A stretch of DNA of 64,000 nucleotides from Undaria pinnatifida (lineage: Eukaryota > Sar > Phaeophyceae > Laminariales > Alariaceae), in the NCBI GenBank assembly GCA_012845835.1, contig JABAKD010000020.1, positions 10,118,488 through 10,182,487 of the forward strand, given 5' to 3'. The position numbers were made by a program, and so were the translations under genes. This document shows positions 40,834-52,600 of this stretch, one piece after another. Positions within the stretch are counted from its first letter, which is position 1; every line of letters starts with the position of its first letter. The notes beneath the pieces were generated by a model. It was not told where the DNA came from. It saw only the letters and a program-made list of their open reading frames with translations, and made no database searches.

Positions 40834-43581
40834 AGCTTGCCTTTCTTGCTGCTGGCGTAACTGTTGCTGTTGCTGTTGTTGCTGCTGCTGCTGCTGTCGT
40901 TGCTGTTGTTGCTGTCGTTGCTGCTGCCTCATAGCATCAGACGCCTCCCCTGTTGACTCGGCAGCGCGTTGCTGCTGCTGCTGCTGTTGCTGGATTGAAC
41001 GGGCGCTACTGCTGTTGTCGTTGTCCTCCGCATCTTCCACGCCTGACCCCCACGCATCGAGGATATTGGCAGACCGAGCCGTCCCCGCTCCCCCCCCCGT
41101 AACCGCCGCCGCCCGTGCCTTGTCATCCTCTTCCGTGGCAGCAGCAGCAGGGGCCGCACCTGTGCGCCGTTCCGGATCTCCCGTCACGGCCACCTGATAA
41201 CGCGAGGAAGCCGCGAAGCGGCAGAATTGAGCATGTACAACAGTTGAGTTGGTATATCAGCAAAAATAGCCGTGTGCATGGCCATTGACCACGCATCCCT
41301 TTCGAAACGGAGCAGAGGGGGTCGGGGGGGGACCCTTTTGTACAGCGCTGCAAGAATTATCCACACTCTATTTTCAAGCGGTTCGCGGTTATGGACGGAT
41401 TGGTTTGTGACCCCTTTCCCAACTACACCAAGCGTATAAACTGGCGCATCATGGCCACCTTACAAAGCGAGGAAACCCTGTATATAGCAGTGGAATTAAA
41501 ACGTCATCGTGTCTTGGTTCGTATTGCGTAGGTTTACTAGGTAGTGGCAGTGGGTCGGGTTATACGTAAGTAATTTGTTGTTAGAATACATACATTACAG
41601 TTCGCACAACGGATTCGCGCAACGGACAGATGACATCCGTTCTTCTATATGATCTACAAGATCTGTGCCTTTCAACATCCCTTCTTCTACATGATCTACA
41701 AGATCTGTGTCTTTCAGCGCAAATAGATCCCTGATCCACATGATCTGTATGGTCTATAAATCATGTTGCCGGGTTAGAGTCGGACGATCTGAATGATCTG
41801 TTATTAGCACATGTTTCCTGGGTTGGATCTGTACTACAGATGCTGCACAGCAAATCATAACGACATGGATACAGGATATAGACTGTCTAGAACGTGATCT
41901 GTCCAACGTAGGGGTCCCGCAATAAGGCGGTATCCCTACATAAGGCGGTATCCCTATATAAGGCGGTACCCCGATAAAGGTACCTGGTAGTCAATATCGC
42001 TTGGCGCCACTGGGGAATTGCACCCATAACCTGGGAATGAATCAGGCGGCTTTTCCCCCAATAAGGGGGTCATATTTGCTCTGGCACAGCACCGCCTTAT
42101 TGGGGGACCCCTACTGTGTGTGTACAAGGGCTCCGCTCCGCGGGCGGCTGACGCCGCCCGCTACGCTCGCGCAAGGAAGAATGCAACTAAAACATGTTAA
42201 GGGGGCAGAAAGAAGAGGCTCATGATTTGTTGCTATCAACGAATTGATAATGCCAAGAGCTGCTTGTGCCTATGCTGTGCCGTGTGCTTGTTGGCGGCGT
42301 CACGTTCTGATCGGCAGTACGGGTGTAATTTGCGTTGGGGGCAAAACATGGGGGCCGAGAGAAATCAACAGAATAAAACGCAAAAAGACGAGTACACAAC
42401 GCGCACATACCGGTACCTGGTACTTGGTACTTGGTTTCATACCATGCTGTATGTTCAAAATAAAGCGCAGCGCGGCAAGACACAGCACCCCGGCGCAGGG
42501 CAAGGCATGGCACCGCACGGCACCGCACGGCGCTGCCCTGCGCTGCTGAGCTATATATAGCTGGACTGAGCTGAGCTGGGCGTGCATTGTGATGCAACAA
42601 CGTAGTACCTGGCATGTACGAACCTGGTGTGGTATTTAATAGTACCAGTACGTGGTATTGAATTTTGAAAACAAAAAATCGAAATCTGAGAAGCGCTTGA
42701 GAAGCGCTTACTGTTTTCAGACATACGAGCCCGCTCAGCTGTCCGGAGAGAATATCTTAAATTTAGTGTGGGAATCGAAAAAAATGGAGGCCGCTCAGGA
42801 AATCGATATTTGTAAGTAGGTCTAAAGGACTATCCACTATTAATAGACCTCAGTCACTGCGAAGTTAGACCATAGTCACTGCGACTTTGTGGTCTGGTGG
42901 ATAGACTATCCGCTTCTGAGCCTGGTGTGCGTGGATTCGAATCCGGGCGTCTCGGAAAAAAATTATATATACGTAGGACTATCTACTAGACCACGGCGTC
43001 ACTGTGACTTCGTGGTCTAGTGGAGACTGTCCGCTTCTGAGCCTGGAATGCGTGGGTTCCAATCCTGGTATAATCGGAAAAACAAACGAAAATGATGATC
43101 AAAAAAGGATTGATACTAAGAAAAAAGAAAAAAGGAAACTGTGGGAACGGTCTGAGAAGCGCTGAGAAGCGCTTGTCTGGCATCCGAGCCCGCTAAGCCG
43201 TCTGGAGAGTAGAACGTCTTAAAGTTAGTGTGGAAAGCGAAAAAAATGGAGGCCGCTCAGGAAATCGATATTTGTACTTGTAAGTATTAATAGTTCTATA
43301 TCGTACCTGTTCCCTCGTCACCCCGTGCTGCTGTAGCTGCTGTTGGCGCTGTCTCAGCAGTTGCTGCTGCTGTTGCTGCTGCTGCTGCAGAACTCCCTGC
43401 TGCTGCCTCAACGCCTGCAGCTGTAGGTCGGAAGACGGTTGCCGGGTGAGTTGAGATTCCTCAGAATCTTGCGACATCCGTCTTGGCACCTGCTGCTGTT
43501 GCTGCTGTTGCTGCTGCTGTAGGGCATCGGAAGGCTGTTGGCGGCCAAGAGACGCTTCCTCTGATTCTTGCGACATCCGCC

Positions 43582-43614
<33 letters not shown>

Positions 43615-46600
43615 GTTGCTGTTGTTGCTGCTGCTGCTGCTGTTGTTGCTGTTGCTGCAGCTGTTGTTGCTGCTGCTGTAGCTGCTGCTGTTGTCGCCGT
43701 ACAAAAAGGGCGGTAGGAGACACACGATACAGCAGGGGTCCCCCAACAAGGCGGTCTGATTAAGGCGATATCCTGACAAAAGGCGGTCAAAGTCGCATGG
43801 TGCGATTGGGGAATTGCACTCATAACCCAGAACGAATAAGGCGGCTTCATAAGGCGGTCATGTCGCTCTGGCACACTACCGCCTTACTGCGGGACCCCTA
43901 CTGTACAAGGTTGCCGCTGTAGTTTAAACACAAGGGATGGCAACACCCAACTCCAAGTCACGCCGAGTCAACCCGAAGCACATTCCGGCACAGTCCAGCA
44001 CAGCAACGCAAGGCAAGGCAAAAGCGAAGCCACTCAAAACACAGCTCAGCACAGTCCACCCCAGCAAACGCCACCCAATGGGCCGCAAAAAAAAAAACAC
44101 GCAAAAGGCCATGCAAAAAACAGGCGAGACCATGCTAAGCAGCCACGTGAATCAACGGCCAAGCAAAAGCCAAGCCAAGCCCAGAAAACAACAGCAAACA
44201 CAGGAGAGCGCTCTACCAAACCGTAGCGAAAACGGGCCGATAACCCACAACCGTTCGCGAGAAAGGGTACGGGGGAGAGAAGCAGACGGGGAAAGACGGA
44301 AACAAACGACGAGAGAGAAGGCGATAAGACTTCCCTACAGGGAGAGCAAGGCTAACGGTGGCGGAGTGGCAAGCGTGTGGGCAGAAAGCCTTTCACGACT
44401 GACGCGTGCCATACACGATCAGGGTAGCACGTTTGGGCCAATAATTTTCCCCGTTCATGTTTGGAAGGCTTCCTGATCCTGGGATGGGAATTTATCCTCC
44501 CCTGGCATCCATAATAGCCACACGAGTGACGGGACTCCTCAACTATTCAACTAACATCCCAACATCGTTGGAAGTGGAACCTTAGATGTGCTCGTACCAT
44601 ATTACCATATTTTACAAAACTACTTCAAATACGTCAGGGGTGAGTTCGATCACCTTATTTGTCGATACTCATATTTGCCAAGCTGCGTGGTAACTCCGGC
44701 CGTGCGTTTTGACAGGTGCATTCCTCTTTGACGATACAGGCCGATGACTCTTATAATTCGTCGTATGATATAACCTACTGTAGGTGATGATGGGACTGTT
44801 CATGGGGGATAAGCTTACAGATGTTCTCACTCAAAGTCACGTCTTCGGTGAGGTGTAGAGCTCCTCAAGTGACGAAATAAGGAAAGCATAGGTGCACCCC
44901 TACCGAAGCAGGATCCCACCCTTCTTCCAAATAGCGACGAGTGCCTCTACTTCTGGGGTTGTTTTCTGGGGGAGGGGAAGCGCCGAAACGGCCAAATATA
45001 CAAGAGAGTGGGAGCCAAGAGAGGTGACACGGTATGACGAAGTACCGTAATAGTGATAGTAAACTCCCCCCGAGGCGTTGCGATTGTGCAAGCTCCAAAA
45101 AGCAACCCGGGGCGTTTATGACAGTACGTGGCCGGAGCGCTTTCTGGAGAAAAACTTCGGGCATCTGCGCCCCACAGGACGATACAATAGAAAGCAAAAA
45201 AACACACACACCCTTCACACACTCAGCAACCAGGACCGATAAACGCCCCGAAGGCCACTCAAAACTCTTGGGCAAGCTTGCGGTGTCGTGGTGCAGCGGC
45301 GTCCACGAGGAACGGCACGCCGGCACCCGCTCCCGCGCCTTCTCCCGACCGCCCGCTGCGCAGGTGGTACAGCGCGGACCACACCCTCGCATTTACCATC
45401 CGAGCTTTGACCTGGAGCGTTCGGCGGGGCCAAAAGGGGCGGCACTCCTACTCGACAGCGAATAAAGCTGAATGTGATCGAGTACACCCGCCTCCGATAC
45501 CCCGACGGCGTCCTTGTGGGAAATCGTGGAGCCTTCGAGCCGAAACTTGGACAGGTGCAGTGTCCGAAGCGGGCATTATGAGGATACTCGTTCGAGTGGC
45601 TGGGTGGTTGGTAATTTTTAAAAAGCAGAAGGTCGTGAAAGCGTCGCTAGTAGTTATCTGTTCTCGGTTGATGTTGCCTTTTTCTGTTTTCGCTCTTGCG
45701 CAACACCAGTACCCGCCCCTGTGTTGATACCTCTATATTAACCACCGCCTCGCTTCTACTTCGGAAACAACTCCACCACCCTCGCTCAAACGTGTTGCCA
45801 GCTCCGCCCCGGGGCATTTTCCCAAGTAGTCGGAAGGGGGGGCGTTTACTATGTGCCCAGGGTGTTTGTCGCATTTTTGCCTAAATGGGGGGCGTTTACT
45901 CCATTTTTTACTCGTTTTCGCTGATAACAAGGTCCCGCGGCATTTACTTCGGGCAGGGCGTTTACTATGAATTGCTACATTATTACGGTATGCATCGCTT
46001 CGCATAGAATTTGATAGACTTGTGGCTGATTGAGATACCGCAACGTAGGTTGACTGGTTAGGTGATAGATTGATTATTGATTGCTTGATTGCTTGATGGC
46101 TGGATTGATTGGTTGCTTTAGTGATGGATAAAAACGAGGTTGGTCGATTTTGATCCAAGCCATGGTTCGCTGTTTCGCGAACAGGTTATGGTCGATTGAC
46201 TGGTTAATTGATTTGACGCAACTGCCGACCGGGGGGTGGGGGGAGTGACAACAACTGCCACCACGGTTTTTTTCCACAAGACCGTGGAGGGTAAAACCTC
46301 CACGAGTGGACCTCGAAAGTAAAAGCGATAAAAAAGGGTCGTTAATCGCACCGACATCTAAAGCCTCGCGCTGGTAACTCAGCACAGCGCGGATCACAAA
46401 ATAACGCCACACCCTTGCATTGGGGGCACCAAAGGGCCCGCGCGGGCGCACAAAGTGCACATATTGGGTGTTCCAATGGTGAGCGCGTCCCGTGTAGGGA
46501 TAGAGGAGGGCGGAAGGGGAGGTTAGGGGAGAGGAGCGGATCCGTGTGCGACAAAAAGAGATACAGTAGGGAGGGGAAAGAGGCAGTGGTGTGTGTGCGC

Positions 46601-49600
46601 GTACGTACGTAGCACACACACGTACAACACGCATCCACGCTCGTTTGAACGTCTGATATGCGCGTAGCCTCCCTTTTTTTTTGCTGAGCTCTTGTTAGCT
46701 TTTTTTTCGTTTCCTGATGCGTCCGTGCCTCTTTAGTACCTTTTTAGCCCCGAAAAAAAACGCAACAAAAACAGGGAAGCAAGAAAAAAAAGAAAAGTGT
46801 GTCCCAGCGTCCGACTTCCAACAATAGAGAGAAACAAAGAGACCACGGACGGATTCGATCCGTTCAAAACACAAAAGAGCACAAGGCCAAGAAAATAAAA
46901 GAAAAAAAGCCACGTGGCGCATACAGCAGCGCATAAATACAGAAAATACCGTGAACACATAAAGCGCAACATACCTATCAATGCGACGAAACGAACTCGA
47001 CACGGGTTCGGTACGGCGAACCATGCCCGTGCCCATGCGCGATGCACGCTCGCCTCCCAAGAGACAGCAGCTACATTGCAAAGCTGAGTTTTGATCAAAA
47101 TCCCCGTATGGTCGACCTCACAGCTACCGTGTGTATTTTTTCATTTTTAAAAATATATATGAACTTACTCCCGTCATGTATATCGGCATCATGAGACCAG
47201 ATATCGTGTACGTGGAAAAAAACGTATGCATAAATATGATACCTGGTACGTATAATACGACATCGTTTTTCTCCCCGCCCCCTCAAAAAAGCCAACCTCA
47301 GGAACGAACGAGTCGCGAGAAAAACAGTCGCGAGTCTCTTCTTGTTGCCGTCACCGTTCCCCCTGTCCCCCCAACAGCACAAAAATCCCCATCAAAAGCC
47401 TTAAAAATATACAAAATCTAAAAAAATACCAGGTATACCAGAATATGGCTGTCATTTAACGGAGATCGCGAGAGATTGCAGCGGAAATCCTGTTGCCCCC
47501 CCACCCCCCTACCCCCCCACGCCCCACGCCCCCGGAAACGTAAAAAGTTTTGCCATAAAACCTTAAAAGGATACAAAGTATACCCAAAATACACCGTATA
47601 CAGCCGCCATCAAACAAGAGAAAAATGTGAGTCCGCTTCACGCGAGAAAGCAACCAACAGCCGGATAAACGAAGGAACCAAACGACGGCCCGAAGTCAAA
47701 CGAAACGCAACGCAACGCAACGAAACTAACCCGAACCAAACCAAACCAAATCAAACCCAATCAAAACGACGACAACTAAAACGAAACGAAACTCAACGAA
47801 AGGACAACCAAAACCAAAACCCAACCTAACCAAAAAAATACATGTGTGAGGCCGTGGCCGGCTAACGAAAACACACGACATATCATACTACAACTTATTG
47901 CGCCACTGCGGCACAACACAAGGACAAGGACAGGACAAGACCCGCCGTCCTTTCTTGTGCAATCTACTCCGACCGCCCGTCCGAGCCCCATCTCATCCCA
48001 TCAACCCTTCCCCTCCTCCCATGTTTGTATTCACTACCATTGCTCCGCGCCCATAATTCCCATGAAAATATATACATATACATAAACAAGTCACACGTGA
48101 AACGTAGTTACACGCAACAGGCAGCACGTAAAAGGCAACACTTTAAAAAAGCGTAACTCGTGAAACGTAACAAGCAACACGTAAAACGTAACTTTTGAAA
48201 CGTAGCATGTACCTGACAACGCTTAAAAATCCAAACGTGACGCGTGAAACGTAACTCCGAACTCGCAACACGCGAAACGTAACACGTACAACGTGAAACG
48301 CAAGTCGTAATTCGTAACACGCGAAACGTAACACGTAACGCGTGAAACGTAACTCGCAAAAGAGTACCACGTGAAAAGCAGCAAGTAATCCATCAGGTAA
48401 TAAATAACGCATCTGCAAACACGTAGCGTGTTTGCGATTGCACACACATCAAGTGTTTGCAATTTCCAACCTCGTTGGGTCAAGTATGAAAAAAAAAGTA
48501 TTGAAACCGATGAATATTATAACCGAAGGTCGACCAACCCACGAAAAAAAAATACCATGAGTGTAGGTTAGAAAAAAAAATGGTAGGAAAACGTATTTCT
48601 TGACCATTTTTTTTTTTCTCGCTGATTCTTTGTGGGTTCGGTTGGCCTTGGATAGTGACGTTCGACGGTTTCACCACTAAAATATTATGCTCAGCTCATG
48701 ACCTATGAATACATCAATAGACAATCTAGATCATGTTCCTCTTGCCCGACAAAATTTGTTATATCGCAAACACGCTACCATATACGCGTACTGTACACAT
48801 AATGCTGTCCTTGGCAAAAAAAATGAACCCAAAGCAGCAGAAGCATGAGCGTAATCGTTGCGTGAAATATAATATGGGCAGGAAAAAAGTCTCTAACGTG
48901 CATAGCTCCGCCATGTATAGGCCTCACGGCTATAATCTGACGCGGTGGCCGCACAAGCGCCCCTCCCTCCGGGGCATGGGGGAAACCTGGAAGCAGCAAA
49001 AAACACGGGGGAAAATAAGGAAAGACACTTTCCACCCAGCCAGCTCGCCCGCCCGCCTCCTCTCGCCCGCCCATGTCGACCACAACTCGCCAAGGCAACA
49101 CGACAAACCAAAACAAGAAAAGAAAAACAAGAAAAATCCCATAAACGACAAATGAAATGACAACAGCAAATCAAAACAAGACAAGAAAAACTGCAGCCTC
49201 TACGCAAGTAAAACCCTCGACGTACAAAAACACAAACCAGAAAACAAAACAAAAAAAACTCACAGGAAAAGCTACTTCCCCACAGCCCTCGGCGAAGGCG
49301 GCGAGGCAGGCGGAAAGGCACGGGGGAAGAGGGGATCGTTTCACCAACCGCCTAACCCGGCCGAACGGTTTCAACCCCTCATTCATCGTCCATCGCCGCC
49401 ACCTCCTCCCCCCCTTTCCTGCTTTGAGCATACGGTACGCTACCAGGTACCTGGTATCGAACTACGGAATATGCTTCCCTCTATTTTTACTCTACTAACG
49501 ACTCCAATGGCCGTTGATCTCTCTGATGAGAGAATCATTCATCCACTGACACCGCGTGTCCCATCAAACCGCTCATCCAATGACAACGCTTGTCCAACGA

Positions 49601-52600
49601 CAACCCGTGTCCAATGAAACCACGCGTTCAATGAAATTCGCTCGTCCAATGAACTCCCTCGTCCAATTACAACGCGTGTCCAACTGATGCGAGAATCTCT
49701 CATCTAACGAAACTGCTCGTCCCATGAAACCGCTCGTCCAATGAAAAAGCGTGTACAATGAAACAGCGTGTCCGATTAAACCACGCGTCCAATGGCACCG
49801 CTCTACCAATGTTTTTTTCTCGTCCAGTGAAACCGCTCGTCCAATGAAAAAGCGTGTCCAATGAAATCGCTTGCCCAATGAATGCGCTCGTTCACTGCAA
49901 CCACGTACCCAATGAAACCACGAGTCCAACCAAGTTACCCGTCGCTAGGCGCGAGCAATGTTGTCTTTTCGTATTGTGCACGGCGGCTATGGCGGCGACG
50001 ACGGCGGCGGCGGCACTCGCTCTACTAATCTCATTCCAGCAGCAAGCACTTCGTGTTCCCCTCCGTGGCTCGCTTAGAGACGCTACGAGAGGAGACAAAA
50101 TAAAGTCTCAACTAACGTAGCAAACGAACCTATGCCGTCACCACCGTCTTTCGCCTATACATCAATAATCCAACCCAATCCAATCAAGGTTATTGAAACC
50201 CAACCCAACTCTAACCCAACTCCAACCCATAAACCAACCAGGATAACCCAACGCAGCTACGATTGTCCAGCCTAATCCACTCCGATCGCGCTCGTCAAAC
50301 CGAGCCCGACCCAACCGTACCCGGACGGCCCCATCCACTTAAGCTGGTGTAACCCACTCCAATGCATTCAAGTTGGTCCAGTCCATGACAACATAAAATG
50401 TTTACACCCCACCCTACCCCACCCTACCCCACCCTACCCCACCCTACCGCACCATACCACACCACACCGCACCACACTGTACCGGACCGCACCACACATC
50501 ACGTCACACTCTTTAGCATGCACCGACGACCGCACCACACTACAAATACGTCATTACGTGCGGAATACGGCGGGGGCACACAACAAGCTAAAACAAACCG
50601 CACGACACCACCATCACCCCCCTCCAAAAAATAAAACAATACAGCACTACCAGGTATAAGGGTTCCCCAGCAGGGAGGTGGAGTGTCTTAGAGCAATATG
50701 ACCGCCTTATCGGGGAAAGTCCCCCTATTCATTTCAAGAGCGCAATTCCTCGGTCGCGCCAGGCGATTTTCACCGCATTTTATAAGGATACCGCCTTAAT
50801 GGAGAACCCTTACTGTAGCATCACCCCCCCCCCGAGTAGAACACGCGCGCAGCCGACTCATCACGCAGCGTGCAGACTTGAGTATCGACCACTCAATTGG
50901 TCCCACTCATGGCGGACGAATCTGCAATAAATGTGTAAAACACATTGTTCGATATTCAAGCCACATCTCCTTACCCCGCCTCCCCACCCTACAGCGGAGT
51001 GGCCACACCAGAAAACAAAGTAACTCATTGGCGCCGTCATCCATAATCAAGAAAGTAGGCACAAGGTGCCGGAGTCCGTCTTACGAGCGGTTCTTGGAAG
51101 GATGCAGTTCACCCTCCATGCGACTCGCCGGACACCTCACGGCGCTTCGCGCTTGGTGCAAGCAATGTCTGCCTGGGTGGTGAAAACCCGACGTGCTCCG
51201 TCCCCGCATAGTAGGGATGCGAGGGTCTATGGTCATACGGCTACGCCCATGCACAAACTGAGTACCCCCCCCCCCCCCCCCAACCACGGACGCCTTCCAG
51301 ACACACAGAAGCAATGAGAAATTCACCCATATTAGGGAGAGAAAAGCGTTTTTAGAAAGCGCGCGTTCTAGTGCGTGCCAAGATTGTAGCATCAGCTCGG
51401 CCGGGGGTGGGGGGCGGGTACTAGATGGGATCGGGTAGGGGGGGGCAGCGGTAGCCATAACGACGTCTTCAGCATAATCGTTATCGTTATCGGCGAAGGG
51501 AAGGAAAGGAAAGGAAAGGGACACCAGAGCACCGCCGAGAACAAAGAGAACTCAGAGAACAAAACAACACACTTGTCGCCGCTTCTTAGTTCGATAGTCG
51601 TGGACTTGGGGAGGCGACTGTTCTACACCGAAAAAACAAACAACAAAAAAAAACTACAGTAAGAGAGACGACAACAGTTTGTTGTCACTTTCTCAGATTG
51701 ATGCTCGTGGACTACGGGGGCTGTTGTTCTCGCGTTCATCCGTCGAAGACGCAATTTGCGTTCACCCGTCTAGCGGTGTTGGACGTTCGTCCGTCTAGGC
51801 GGCAGTTTGCGTTCATCCAGCGAGGCGGTACTTTGCGTTCATCCGTCCATCTAGAGCAGTTTTTTTTTTTTTCGTTCATCCAGCTAGGCGGTATTTTGCG
51901 TTCATCCATCTAGCCGGTACTCGTATCGCCGAGCAGCAGTGGCAGCAGCAGAAGGGGGAGGACCAGAAGGAGGAAATGGAAAAGGAAGAGGAGGAGGAGG
52001 CGGGGAGGAGGAACCTGCTCCTTCATCCTGATAGTGGTGGTAGCGGTAACCGCGCGGCAGGTCCTGCACCATCACTCCTCCTCCTCCGACTGCTGTGGGA
52101 CCAACCCCTCGCCCACCCCCACCCCCTACCCCCCCCGCTACCGCTACAGCACCCCCCCCCCAGACGCGTCTCACCCCGTCGTGACGATACTGACTGGGAG
52201 GAGGTGCCTCCAAGAAAGCCGTGGCCGCTCCTTCTCCCGGGAAAAGCCTCTCCAACGCTACAAACTCCCCCACCACGCCGCGCCGAACGGGTAGATTAGG
52301 CTGGAGGGGAAAAAAAACGAGAACAAAATAACAGGTGGCGTAGGATAGGTGGGGTGGGGTGGAGAAGGGTCATGCCGGGATCATGAGGGGAAAAAAGAAA
52401 AAACACACACAAAGCAAATGGGTAGGGCAGGGGGTACACGACCGAGAAGAAAAACAAGACCGCCGCATGCACTCGCTCGCCACCAAGTCTCAACGCAAAA
52501 CAACCTGGGTAGGTAGTGGGTGGATTGGGCTTTCCGTAGCAACTTTTGACAAAAAAAAAAGAAAATTGAAAATCCTGAAAAAAAGTTTTACTATGCCCCG

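Larger units (their letters stand above)
43907..52069. other. 8 kb intron of the GIGYF-like gene
   Basis: No confident exon was seen between the GYF second-half exon and the exon at 43307-43687. Contents: several GGGCGTTTACTATG words (45840-45970), a perfect hairpin at 46283-46304 (8 bp stem, loop GTAAAA), two minisatellites, a MITE and a family B copy. Small exons could still be hidden here. Confidence 0.45.

Noticed and set aside
42880-43075. Two tRNA genes
   Set aside because: A and B boxes are present, but acceptor stems do not pair convincingly and the copies sit in repeats, so SINE heads are more likely.
43937-44476. 179-codon basic plus-strand frame
   Set aside because: Composition follows A/C-rich intronic sequence, no recognisable domain, lies antisense in a GIGYF-gene intron next to a MITE.
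44865-45392. 175-codon minus-strand frame in the 8 kb intron
   Set aside because: No splice sites in a phase that fits the GIGYF exons, and no similarity to GIGYF composition or a known domain.
46283-46304. Perfect 8 bp stem with GTAAAA loop as a terminator or regulatory RNA
   Set aside because: A stem this short is expected by chance in a 64 kb eukaryotic window, and nothing in its setting supports a function.
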